A program made the position numbers and the translations under genes. Shown piece by piece: positions 35,375 through 43,746 of a stretch of 64,000 nt of DNA (position 1 is the stretch's first letter; each line of letters begins with the position of its first letter). The notes below the pieces were generated by a model that did not search any database, was not told the origin of the DNA, and saw only the letters and a program-made list of their open reading frames with translations. The DNA comes from Saccharibacillus sp. JS10. GTDB taxonomy: Bacteria; Bacillota; Bacilli; Paenibacillales; Paenibacillaceae. The stretch is from the NCBI RefSeq assembly GCF_024436065.1, contig NZ_JANFNS010000001.1:1155774-1219773 (forward strand). The letters are read 5' to 3'.

Positions 35375-35827
35375 TCAATCGTAGACGTGTACAAATCCGT
35401 TGTTATTACGAAGTTTACGCACGACATCCGCATAATCTTCTTCTTTGACTTTTGCAGAGAGCGTATACGTCAGATCGCGTAGATCAGCATCGGAAGCGTT
35501 CTCATTCACGTCTTCGACATCGTCTTTATCGACAGGACGCCCACCTACATCGCGACTTGCGGCCGGAGAAGGTACAGGTACAGCTTGATCTCCGATCATG
35601 CTTCCCGCGCCGCCAGCAGCAGCGGTTCCGCCTGTATAGGTTGTGTTATTCGCTCCGGTCAATGGCAGCAAAGGCACGACGACGCGACCGCCGCGATCCC
35701 CGCCAAAACCTACACCGCCTTGCAGTTCACCAACTTCAAGCTGCTCTGTTGTGAACGTCATTAGGCTCATTCTTGCACCTTCGGCTTCGCTTTCTGTTTT
35801 AAAATAAGCTTGGATATGTTTCGACAT
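35375..35827 (-). CDS. Putative stress protein of two similar half-domains (YflT-like layout)
   Basis: A 150-residue protein. Residues 1-35 (HIQAYFKTESEAEGARMSLM) and 113-150 (YTLSAKVKEEDYADVVRKLR) look like two halves of a small alpha/beta (ferredoxin-like) fold seen in general-stress proteins of the YflT/GSP17M kind. The middle 70 residues are rich in Gly, Ala, Thr and Asp and probably flexible. I do not recognise it with certainty. It follows the DJ-1 gene by 66 bases, behind AGGAGGGAA, and probably shares its SigB-like promoter. Confidence 0.6.
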   Translation of the reverse strand: MSKHIQAYFKTESEAEGARMSLMTFTTEQLEVGELQGGVGFGGDRGGRVVVPLLPLTGANNTTYTGGTAAAGGAGSMIGDQAVPVPSPAASRDVGGRPVDKDDVEDVNENASDADLRDLTYTLSAKVKEEDYADVVRKLRNNNGFVHVYD

Positions 35828-35893
35828 TTCTATTCCCTCCTTTAGTTGGATGATTCCATGTTCATCTATAGGGATTTCATGTATAACCGTAAC

Positions 35894-36400
35894 TTACAAA
35901 ACGTTCAGCAACTCGCGTACAAAAGCGGGTTCATCGTCAGGCGTACGCGAAGTGATAAAGTTGCCATCGACAACCACTTCTTTATCGTTGAATTGTGCGC
36001 CTGCATTTTTCATATCGTCTTGCAAAGCTGGATATGAAGTGATGGTGCGACCTTTGAGCAGATCAGCACTTGCCAAAATTTGCGGTCCGTGACAAATCGC
36101 TGCAATCGGCTTTTTGGAAGCATTGATGTCTTTTACGAATTGAATGATATGTTCATCCAAACGCAAGTTTTCTGGAGAAGAACCGCCTGGAATCACAACA
36201 GCATCATAGTCCGACGCATTGACATCGGAGATTGCTTTTTCCGTTGTATATTCTTCTTTGCCCAGTTTGCCTTTGACCGTCTCGCCGGCTTTAAGACCGA
36301 TAATTTCAGCGGTATGCCCGGCTTTTTTCACTTCATCGTAAGGAACCTGCATTTCGGAATCTTCAAATTCGTTGGCAAGCAAAAATGCGACTTTACTCAT
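35894..36400 (-). CDS. DJ-1/PfpI family protein (YfkM/YraA-like)
   Basis: A 168-residue protein of the DJ-1/PfpI superfamily. The nucleophile Cys lies in IAAICHGPQ, the partner Glu in LANEFEDSEMQ, and VVIPGGSSPENLR is the usual glycine-rich strand. Members include cysteine peptidases, glyoxal-handling deglycase-type proteins and general stress protein 18 (YfkM) of B. subtilis. ATG 36400 follows GAGAGGAG; a longer frame upstream runs back through the terminator of dtd and is not used. First gene of a two-gene unit with the putative stress protein. Confidence 0.9.
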   Translation of the reverse strand: MSKVAFLLANEFEDSEMQVPYDEVKKAGHTAEIIGLKAGETVKGKLGKEEYTTEKAISDVNASDYDAVVIPGGSSPENLRLDEHIIQFVKDINASKKPIAAICHGPQILASADLLKGRTITSYPALQDDMKNAGAQFNDKEVVVDGNFITSRTPDDEPAFVRELLNVL

Positions 36401-36461
36401 AATGTTCAAAACTCCTCTCGGCAGTATCCATAACTTGATAGGATTGGTTCTCGCTTTCTTA

Positions 36462-36487
36462 TTACCCTGCCGTCTTGCACTTCTAAC
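36462..36487 (-). promoter_or_regulatory. Candidate SigB-type promoter of the DJ-1 unit
   Basis: GTTAGA (36487-36482), 14 bases, GGGTAA (36467-36462), between the dtd terminator and the DJ-1 start codon. The -10 fits GGGWAW; the -35 matches four of six bases of GTTTAA. Confidence 0.45.
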
Positions 36488-36500
36488 ATCGAAAAGTTGG

Positions 36501-36549
36501 AAAAAAGAAAAACCGCTTGGCTTTGCCCTAAGGCTATCCAAGCGGTTTA
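36501..36549 (-). terminator. Intrinsic terminator of the rel-dtd operon
   Basis: On the minus strand AAACCGCTTGG pairs with CCAAGCGGTTT, with an inner GCC/GGC-type part, followed by TTCTTTTTT. Confidence 0.85.
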
Positions 36550-36555
36550 TTCTAC

Positions 36556-36999
36556 TCAATCGCGGCTATCAATGATTAACGTCACTGGCCCTGAGTTCAC
36601 TAAAGATACATCCATCATCGCACCGAACACACCGGTTTCGACAATCAATCCTCGCGCACGCAGCGCTTCGTTAAAAGCTTCGTACAACTCCAGAGCAGGC
36701 TCTGGCTTTGCCGCAGCCATAAAGTTTGGACGACGCCCTTTGCGGCAATCTCCGTACAACGTAAATTGCGAGACCGACAAGATCGAACCCCCGACATCTT
36801 CAACGCTGTGATTCATTTTTCCGGCTTCGTCTTCGAAAATCCGCAGCCCTGCCGCTTTATCCGCTAAATAAGAAGCGTCTTTAAGCGTATCGCCTTCGGT
36901 AACTCCGACTAGAATCATCAGCCCTGAGCCAATCTCGCCGACCGTTTTGCCTTCGACTTCTACCGAAGCCGATTTACAACGTTGAATTACGATTCGCAT
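36556..36999 (-). CDS. dtd: D-aminoacyl-tRNA deacylase
   Basis: A 147-residue protein that removes D-amino acids, and glycine from mischarged tRNA-Ala. The SQFTLYGD strand and the NSGPVTL Gly-cisPro motif that excludes L-amino acids are both present; length is normal. ATG 36999 follows AAGGAG by ten bases. It lies 50 bases after rel, the order found across Bacillales. Confidence 0.95.
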   Translation of the reverse strand: MRIVIQRCKSASVEVEGKTVGEIGSGLMILVGVTEGDTLKDASYLADKAAGLRIFEDEAGKMNHSVEDVGGSILSVSQFTLYGDCRKGRRPNFMAAAKPEPALELYEAFNEALRARGLIVETGVFGAMMDVSLVNSGPVTLIIDSRD

Positions 37000-37049
37000 T
37001 TCAGCCAAACTCCTTTTCCAAACCGATTACCTTTGTAGAAGGCAACCTT

Positions 37050-39242
37050 TTATTGCATGATTCGATGCACCGTATAGACATCACGTACGCGTTTGATACG
37101 TTCAACAACCGACTGCAAATGCTCGGTGTTGCGAATCAGGATCGTGATATGCACCAAAGCCATTTTATTTTTGTCTGCGCGTCCAGAGACCGCAGTCATA
37201 TTTGTTTTGCTTTCCGATATGGCTTGCAGCACTTCGTTCAAGAAGTCTCGACGATCAAGGCCCGTAATCTCGATATCGACGCTAAAGCTCGATTCGACCG
37301 CATCTTCCCACTCCACTTCGATTACGCGACCTGCTTCGGCGCCATCATTGGCCCCCGGGATATTGGTACAATCCGTGCGGTGTACAGATACGCCGCGTCC
37401 TCTTGTGATATAGCCGACGATATCGTCGCCCGGAACCGGATTGCAACAGCGCGCAAAACGAACAAGCAGATTGCTGGCTCCTTTGACTTTGACGCCGTTC
37501 GTCGGACGCTTTTTGTCTTTATCCGCAGGAGCGGCTTTTACTTCGCGAATCTCGTTCGTCAATTCCAGATGATTGCTGTTTTCTTCTTGTTCACGGCGCC
37601 ATTTTTCGGTCAATCGCGTTACCACTTGTGAAGCGGTAATCCCGTTGAAACCAATCGCAGACAACATATCATCCGTATCATTGAACGAGAACTTATTCGC
37701 GACTTCAAGCAATTTATCGTCACTCAGCCATTCCGACACTTCAAGCCCAAGTTTTTTAATCTCGCGCTCCAGTCCTTCACGGCCTTTTTCTACATTTTCT
37801 TCACGACGTTCTTTTTTAAACCATTGTTTAATTTTACTTCGAGCATGAGACGATTGAGCAATTTTCACCCAATCCTGACTCGGTCCATACGAATGTTTGG
37901 ATGTTAAAATTTCGACGATATCGCCCGTTTTCAGCTTATGATCGAGCGGTACAATACGTCCGTTGACTTTGGAGCCGATTGTACGGTTGCCGATCTCCGT
38001 ATGAATCCGGTAAGCAAAATCAAGCGGTCCCGACCCATTGGGAAGTTCGATCACTTGACCTTTAGGCGTAAACACAAAGACGAGGTCGGAGAAGAAATCC
38101 ATTTTGAGCGATTCCACGAATTCCGATGCGTCTTTCGCTTCATTTTGCAATTCGATAATTTCTTTGAAAAACGGCATTTTATTTTCGATGCCGCTAGAAG
38201 GCGAAATAATCGTACCTTCTTTGTACGCCCAATGCGCCGCGATACCGAATTCCGCGGTGCGGTGCATATCCCATGTACGAATCTGTACTTCGGTCGGTTC
38301 GCCGTTTGGACCGACAACCGTCGTATGCAGCGATTGATACATGTTCGCTTTTGGCATGGCGATATAGTCTTTGAAACGTCCTGGCATCGGCTTCCACAAC
38401 GTATGGATGATGCCAAGCGTCGCATAACAGTCTTTGACATTATCGACCAATACTCGAATCGCAAGCAGATCATAAATTTCGTTAAACTGCTTGTTTTTGC
38501 TTGTCATTTTTTTGTAGACGCTATAAATATGCTTCGGACGTCCCGAAAGATCCGCTTCAATGCCCATTTCCGCTAGCTTCTCGCGGATCCGACCGATAAC
38601 ATCGGAAATGAACTGCTCGCGCTCCGCGCGCTTTTTGTGCATCAGATTGGCAATACGGTAATACTGCTGAGGATTCAGATACCGCAGCGCAATATCTTCC
38701 ATCTCCCATTTGATTGCCGAAATACCGAGACGATCCGCAACCGGACAAAAGATTTCCAGCGTCTCATAAGCAATACGCCGTTGTCCTTCTTCCGATTGGT
38801 GTTTCAGTGTACGCATATTGTGCAGACGGTCTGCCAATTTAATAACAATTACACGGATATCTTGAGCCATCGCGATAAACATTTTGCGATAGTTTTCATT
38901 TTGCTGTTCTTCTTTGGAACGGAACTTAATACGCTCAAGCTTTGTAAGCCCGTCCACAAGCATCGCGCAAGTTTCGCCGAAATGGGTACGAATCTCTTCC
39001 AACGAGACAGTCGTATCTTCGACTACGTCGTGCAATAAAGCCGCTTCGATCGAGGTCGTATCCATCTGCATACCCACAACAATATCTGCAACCGCCAGCG
39101 GGTGCAGAATGTACGGTTCGCCGGACTTTCGGACTTGGCCGTGATGGGCCTTATCAGCAAATTCGTAGGCTTCCCGGATACGCGGAAGATCCGACTCTCG
39201 GATGTAAACGGACGCCTTTTCAAGTAATCGTTCAATGCCCAT
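37050..39242 (-). CDS. relA: Bifunctional (p)ppGpp synthetase/hydrolase Rel
   Basis: A 730-residue long RSH enzyme that makes and breaks the stringent-response signal (p)ppGpp. HDVVED (71-76) is the intact hydrolase motif; RFKD (289-292) marks the bifunctional Rel type rather than the EXDD of synthase-only RelA. The synthetase continues YIAMPKANMYQSLHTT; a TGS domain follows (VFTPKGQVIELPNGSGPLDF), then a helical part, the RFARCCNPVPGDDI zinc-finger/RIS region and a C-terminal ACT domain. ATG 39242 follows GAAGGA. Operon with dtd. Confidence 0.97.
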   Translation of the reverse strand: MGIERLLEKASVYIRESDLPRIREAYEFADKAHHGQVRKSGEPYILHPLAVADIVVGMQMDTTSIEAALLHDVVEDTTVSLEEIRTHFGETCAMLVDGLTKLERIKFRSKEEQQNENYRKMFIAMAQDIRVIVIKLADRLHNMRTLKHQSEEGQRRIAYETLEIFCPVADRLGISAIKWEMEDIALRYLNPQQYYRIANLMHKKRAEREQFISDVIGRIREKLAEMGIEADLSGRPKHIYSVYKKMTSKNKQFNEIYDLLAIRVLVDNVKDCYATLGIIHTLWKPMPGRFKDYIAMPKANMYQSLHTTVVGPNGEPTEVQIRTWDMHRTAEFGIAAHWAYKEGTIISPSSGIENKMPFFKEIIELQNEAKDASEFVESLKMDFFSDLVFVFTPKGQVIELPNGSGPLDFAYRIHTEIGNRTIGSKVNGRIVPLDHKLKTGDIVEILTSKHSYGPSQDWVKIAQSSHARSKIKQWFKKERREENVEKGREGLEREIKKLGLEVSEWLSDDKLLEVANKFSFNDTDDMLSAIGFNGITASQVVTRLTEKWRREQEENSNHLELTNEIREVKAAPADKDKKRPTNGVKVKGASNLLVRFARCCNPVPGDDIVGYITRGRGVSVHRTDCTNIPGANDGAEAGRVIEVEWEDAVESSFSVDIEITGLDRRDFLNEVLQAISESKTNMTAVSGRADKNKMALVHITILIRNTEHLQSVVERIKRVRDVYTVHRIMQ

Positions 39243-39476
39243 TTAGTCCTTCAAGATTCCTTTCTATAAGAAAATGAAGCCTGTCTGCGAATAGCGCATT
39301 CAGGCATGTTCGATAGAGTTTCCTTTCATTATGCCTTTTAGCCCAATCCGCGTCAATGCGTGCACTTAAATAATTGCTTTCTTCATGAAAAGCTCATTGA
39401 ATACCATACTTTGTTCTTAGACTATCGATCTATGCTCTAAATCCGAAAGATAATCCGTATTTTCTCGAAAATGTTA

Positions 39477-39505
39477 TTGAAAAAAAGAAAATTTGTCTGT
39501 AATCT
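39477..39505 (+). promoter_or_regulatory. Candidate promoter of the uracil permease gene
   Basis: TTGAAA (39477-39482), 17 bases, TAATCT (39500-39505). The -10 is only moderate. The rest of the 400-base gap after rel is A/T-rich; a leader of about 140 bases follows. Confidence 0.35.
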
Positions 39506-39587
39506 AGCTAAGATGATAAATTTCGTGCGGATGTAGCGGTTTTGATTACGATCTGTCGCTGCGGTCTAACGTCGTTTTTTGTTCAAA

Positions 39588-39616
39588 AGCCGCTGCTTGA
39601 ATCTTTCAAAGCGGCT
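39588..39616 (+). other. Leader hairpin before the uracil permease gene
   Basis: AGCCGCT (39588-39594) and AGCGGCT (39610-39616) form a seven-base stem ending 15 bases before GAGGAG. An upstream AGCGG (39535-39539) could pair with the same CCGCT, so a switch is possible. No T-run follows, so it is not a terminator. Confidence 0.35.
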
Positions 39617-39646
39617 CTATCCTATGTCTTTGAGGAGTGAGAATGT

Positions 39647-40966
39647 TTGCAACGCGAAATCCAAGTTCATGAAAGACCTGCATTCGGTCCCGGTCTGTTA
39701 CTCAGTATCCAGCATTTGTTCGCCATGTTTGGCAGTACGGTTTTGGTTCCGAATATTTTCGGCGTCGATCCAAGCGTCATCTTGCTGATGAACGGTATCG
39801 GCACCCTGCTCTACATCCTGATCTGTAAAGGTAAAATCCCGGCTTATCTCGGCTCGAGTTTTGCGTTCCTTGTTCCAGTCGGAGCAGTCCTTGTTACGCC
39901 AGGTAATATGGAGAACTATTCCAAAGCACTCGGCGCTTTTATTGTCATCGGCATCGTGTTTATCCTTGTCGCTTGGATTGTCAAAGTCGCAGGCACCCGC
40001 TGGATCGACTTTATGTTCCCGCCAGTTGTTATGGGCTGCGTAGTCGCTCTGATTGGCCTTGAACTCCTTCCGGTTGCTGCCGATCTTGCCGGTCTTCTGG
40101 GAAGTGTGGATCCAGATACAAAAGCAGTCGTATACAGTTCCAATGCCATTATCATTTCGCTTGTCACTTTGGCGGTTACCGTATTGGGTGCTGTATTATT
40201 CCGTGGCTTCCCGAAAATCATACATATTCTGATCGGGATCGCGGTCGGTTATATCTTGGCTTATGCGTTAGGCGAAGTAGATACTGCCGCTGTTTCCGAA
40301 GCCAGCTTCTTATCGATGCCGAACTTCACGACACCGACTTGGGATATCGCCGCTATTCTGACGATCTTACCGGCTGCTCTCGTCGTTATTGTCGAACATA
40401 TCGGTCACTTATTGGTTACAAGCAATATTGTCGGCAAAGACTTGTCCAAAGATCCGGGGTTGCATCGTTCGCTACTCGGTAACGGCGTATCGACTGTATT
40501 GTCCGGTTTTGTAGGCTCAACTCCAAATACGACTTACGGCGAAAATATCGGCGTTATGGCGTTGACTCGCGTCTACTCTGTATTCGTTGTCGGCGGAGCT
40601 GCGATCATCGCAATTCTACTATCGTTTTCCGGTACGTTTTCCGCAGCTGTTGCGAATATTCCGGGTCCGGTTATGGGCGGCGTATCGCTCTTGTTATTCG
40701 GTGTTATCGCGGTATCCGGCCTACGTATCTTCGTCGAGCAAAAAGTCGATTTTTCCAAATCGGTCAATATGCTGCTTGCAGCTGTTATTTTAGCCACAGG
40801 GCTTAGCGGCGTTACATTGACGATCGGTGAAGTTTCGTTAAAAGGTATGGCGCTCGCTACCATCGTCGGCATCGTATTGAACCTGATTTTCCGCTTTATT
40901 CAAATCTTCGGGATTTCTAATGAAAAAGAAGAATTGACTACGGAAACCAAAACTCCAGATTTGTAA
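39647..40966 (+). CDS. uraA: Uracil permease (nucleobase:cation symporter-2 family)
   Basis: A 439-residue protein with about 14 membrane segments of the UraA/UapA fold, bringing uracil in with protons. The opening LLLSIQHLFAMFGSTVLVP, the PAYLGSSFAF helix and the substrate region TTYGENIGVMALTRVYS fit the uracil branch rather than xanthine transporters. Start is TTG 39647, nine bases after GAGGAG; an ATG four bases earlier is out of frame. It stands alone; in B. subtilis pyrP belongs to the pyr operon under PyrR, and no PyrR-type leader was recognised here. Confidence 0.88.
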   Translation: MQREIQVHERPAFGPGLLLSIQHLFAMFGSTVLVPNIFGVDPSVILLMNGIGTLLYILICKGKIPAYLGSSFAFLVPVGAVLVTPGNMENYSKALGAFIVIGIVFILVAWIVKVAGTRWIDFMFPPVVMGCVVALIGLELLPVAADLAGLLGSVDPDTKAVVYSSNAIIISLVTLAVTVLGAVLFRGFPKIIHILIGIAVGYILAYALGEVDTAAVSEASFLSMPNFTTPTWDIAAILTILPAALVVIVEHIGHLLVTSNIVGKDLSKDPGLHRSLLGNGVSTVLSGFVGSTPNTTYGENIGVMALTRVYSVFVVGGAAIIAILLSFSGTFSAAVANIPGPVMGGVSLLLFGVIAVSGLRIFVEQKVDFSKSVNMLLAAVILATGLSGVTLTIGEVSLKGMALATIVGIVLNLIFRFIQIFGISNEKEELTTETKTPDL

Positions 40967-40973
40967 AATCAAC

Positions 40974-41019
40974 AAAAGACCGTGTCATTCTTCGCCAAGA
41001 AGAACGCACGGTCTTTTTT
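40974..41019 (+). terminator. Intrinsic terminator of uraA
   Basis: AAAAGACCGTG and CACGGTCTTTTTT pair, with an inner TTCTT/AAGAA stem. Confidence 0.9.
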
Positions 41020-41154
41020 CATACACTTTTTTTGCCTCATAGGCTCACGAGTTATTTTCCCATGATACGGAAACCCGGAATCACAGTCACTGCCGATCCA
41101 TGTTATAGGAAAATAATTCCTGTCTCTCATTTTTCTTTATCTCTATTGATTAGG

Positions 41155-42381
41155 TTACTGCAATTTGTCTCCACCGCTTTTGGCTTTCATCCATTTGATC
41201 GGAACAATCTTGGTCACGAACTTATGCACCATTGCTGATTCTTTCGTCAAGAAAGGCCCGAGAACAGCTAAGATCAAGACATAGATAGCTGCAAAAGGTT
41301 GCAAGATCGCCATCAGACCGCCTGCTGCGCCGAGATTCGCCATAATGATCGAAAACTCACCGCGAGACACGATTGTCAAACCTACGTTAGAAGAAGCTTT
41401 CGGTGAAAGTTTGCCGCTACGCCCAGCCAACATTCCCGCTGTATAGTTACCGATAATCGTAAGAATCACCGCACCAATCGCAAGCCATACCGCATTTCCT
41501 TTTAGACTCAGTGGATCGATCGTAAGACCGAAGCTGAAGAAGAATAAAGCGCCGAAAAAATCTCGGAAAGGCAAGATCGCTTTTTCAATCCGGTGCATAT
41601 GCTTGGTTTCGGCTAATACCAGACCTACCAATAAGGCTCCAATCGCTTCCGCCACATGAATCGTTTCCGAAAATCCAGCTACGATAAATAGCATGGCGAA
41701 CACGGTAGTCAAAAAGATTTCGTTGGAAGAAACGCCAAGTAGCTTGTTCAAGACCGGAATCAGCAATCTGCCGACAATCAGTACAAGCAACATATAGCCA
41801 AGCGCGATTCCCGCAGAAAGAAGTACGCCGCCGAGTGTGGTCGCGCCGCTGAGCAGCAAACCGGACAAAATCGACAGATACACAGCAAGGAATACGTCTT
41901 CGAACATGATAATACCCAAAATCATTTCGGTTTCCGGATTAGCGGTTCGTCTTAGATCGACTAGCACTTTAGCTACAATCGCACTAGATGAGATCGTCGT
42001 AACCCCTGCAATCACGAGTGTTTCCAAAATCGGGAATCCACAGATCAGACCGAACAACAATCCGAGCGTAAAGTTAATCCCGATATAGATCGAGCCGCCG
42101 ATTGCAATTGATTTACCGGCTTTCGCCAAACGTCCGACCGAAAATTCAAGACCCAAGTAAAACAGTAAAAAGATAACGCCAAGACGACCCATAAAGTTAA
42201 TCAGTTCCGCACTTTCAATAAATCGAAGGTCGATCAAACCAAAATGCGGAGCATGCGGTCCGACAGCCATACCTGCGAGGATATAAAAAGGAACTACGGA
42301 AAAGCGAAGTTTAGCGGAGAGGAAACCGGCGAGCGCAATCAATAAAACCGCGATCCCGACTTCGAACACCATATGATCCAT
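41155..42381 (-). CDS. khtU: Potassium/proton antiporter membrane subunit KhtU
   Basis: A 408-residue CPA2-family antiporter with about 12-13 membrane helices and no soluble tail, like KhtU (YhaU) of B. subtilis. FMGRLGVIFLLFYLGLEFS and GIIMFEDVFLAVYLSIL carry the conserved acidic and polar residues of the ion path. It exports K+ or NH4+ for protons. The regulatory domain is a separate protein, KhtT, whose stop codon overlaps this start (TGATG). ATG 42381 follows AGGTGA. Confidence 0.9.
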   Translation of the reverse strand: MDHMVFEVGIAVLLIALAGFLSAKLRFSVVPFYILAGMAVGPHAPHFGLIDLRFIESAELINFMGRLGVIFLLFYLGLEFSVGRLAKAGKSIAIGGSIYIGINFTLGLLFGLICGFPILETLVIAGVTTISSSAIVAKVLVDLRRTANPETEMILGIIMFEDVFLAVYLSILSGLLLSGATTLGGVLLSAGIALGYMLLVLIVGRLLIPVLNKLLGVSSNEIFLTTVFAMLFIVAGFSETIHVAEAIGALLVGLVLAETKHMHRIEKAILPFRDFFGALFFFSFGLTIDPLSLKGNAVWLAIGAVILTIIGNYTAGMLAGRSGKLSPKASSNVGLTIVSRGEFSIIMANLGAAGGLMAILQPFAAIYVLILAVLGPFLTKESAMVHKFVTKIVPIKWMKAKSGGDKLQ

Positions 42382-42878
42382 CAAGCCTCACCTACTTCCA
42401 ATATCCTTTTCAACTTCTGAATATTTTGGCGTTCGCCAGCTAAGACTAACGTCATGCCTTCAGCCAACACATAATCAGGCCCTGGGCTAACCGTTTGTTT
42501 GTGCATTTTGTCGAGCGAAGCGATCACGACTGTTCCTGTATTCTCGCGGACTTTCAGTTCACCGATCGAACGACCAATCGCTTTGAAGCCTTTTTTGAGC
42601 TTGTACCACTCAATCGACAATTGATCGATCGTATGCTCGACTTTTTCCAGTGCTGTTGGCTGGTAGTTCATCCCGCCTACAATACCGCCAAGCTGACGAG
42701 CTTCCGTATCGGTCATCGTCATCACGCGCATCAATTCTTCCGGTTCCTCCGGCAATGGGCAAAACAGTTCTCGCTTTCCGTCTTCATGGACGATGACGAT
42801 AAAGCGGTCTCCTTCTTCCGTGTCGATCAAAAACTTACGTCCAATCCCCGGAAGATCGGTTTCTCTAATTACAGACAT
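42381..42878 (-). CDS. khtT: Antiporter regulatory subunit KhtT (RCK_C domain)
   Basis: A 165-residue cytoplasmic protein: an N-terminal KhtT domain (IRETDLPGIGRKFLIDTEEGD) and a C-terminal RCK_C domain (about 78-160, IGELKVRENTGTVVIA). In B. subtilis it holds KhtU closed or open according to pH and binds cyclic di-AMP, linking K+ export to that second messenger. The start is ATG 42878 directly behind AAGGAGG; the frame is open for 80 more codons upstream but that DNA is a terminator and leader. Confidence 0.9.
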   Translation of the reverse strand: MSVIRETDLPGIGRKFLIDTEEGDRFIVIVHEDGKRELFCPLPEEPEELMRVMTMTDTEARQLGGIVGGMNYQPTALEKVEHTIDQLSIEWYKLKKGFKAIGRSIGELKVRENTGTVVIASLDKMHKQTVSPGPDYVLAEGMTLVLAGERQNIQKLKRILEVGEA

Positions 42879-43055
42879 TTTATCCCCCTCCTTAACTCTA
42901 AAATATGGACTGCGGAAAAAGTGACGCCAATACGAAAAGAGGCTCATCCGCCGAGTCTCATTACGTAATACGTGACCCAACCCAAAGGGTTTCAAAAAAA
43001 TTCGGGTTTTCGTTCTTTTTTTATCTTTTTTGGCGAAAAAGGTTCTGAAAAGACG

Positions 43056-43110
43056 AAAAACCCGTAATTTGCTCCCGCTTGCTTCGCGGGGTATCAAATC
43101 ACGGGTTTTT
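43056..43110 (-). terminator. Intrinsic terminator of the CDF-recJ-apt operon
   Basis: On the minus strand a long stem AAAAACCCGT...ACGGGTTTTT with inner ATTTG/CAAAT and CCCGC/GCGGG parts. It also has an A-run on the other side. Confidence 0.85.
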
Positions 43111-43143
43111 AAGCACATTCTTAGTTATTAAAAGAATAATTGC

Positions 43144-43656
43144 TTAGCCTTTGATTAGGTTAAACACTTCAATATCGTTCAGACGGCTGCGTCCGTTTAA
43201 CTCTTCCAATTCGATCAAGAAAGCTGCGCCAACGACGTTGCCTCCCAATCGGTGAACCAAATCCACAGACGTTGCAATCGTACCGCCAGTTGCGAGCAAG
43301 TCGTCAGCGATCAGGACGTTTTGCCCTTTTGCTACCGCGTCGATATGCATCGCCAATTTGTCTGTTCCGTATTCCAATTCGTATTCGACTTCTACCGTTT
43401 GATAAGGCAGTTTGCCGCTTTTACGAATCGGAACAAAGCCAACGCCCAGCGCATATGCCAAAGGTGCCCCCACGACGAATCCACGAGCTTCTGGCCCTGC
43501 AATCAGGTCGATTTTCAAATGCTCTACCTGCTTTTTCAAAGCGTCGATCGCTTCGCGGTAAGCTGGTCCGTTGCCAAGCAACGTTGTGATGTCTTTGAAA
43601 CTAATCCCCGCTTTTGGAAAATCAGGAATCACGCGAATATGTTGGTTAAAATCCAA
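43144..43656 (-). CDS. apt: Adenine phosphoribosyltransferase
   Basis: A 170-residue enzyme that makes AMP from adenine and [21 protein letters not shown] is the PRPP-binding loop, and [21 protein letters not shown] is the usual start. TTG 43656 is used, eight bases after AGGAGG. It follows recJ by 90 bases, as in B. subtilis, but rel no longer follows. Confidence 0.95.
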   Translation of the reverse strand: MDFNQHIRVIPDFPKAGISFKDITTLLGNGPAYREAIDALKKQVEHLKIDLIAGPEARGFVVGAPLAYALGVGFVPIRKSGKLPYQTVEVEYELEYGTDKLAMHIDAVAKGQNVLIADDLLATGGTIATSVDLVHRLGGNVVGAAFLIELEELNGRSRLNDIEVFNLIKG

Positions 43657-43746
43657 ATGAATCTCCTCCTAAATCTTGTTCCCGGATGGTTCGACAGAAG
43701 AAATAGCGTTATCCCGTTTGATGACGAAAATGATATAACGTTTCCG

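Noticed and set aside
42958..42968. ATTACGTAAT palindrome upstream of khtT
   Set aside because: A single ten-base palindrome in A/T-rich DNA is likely by chance, with no known regulator fitting.
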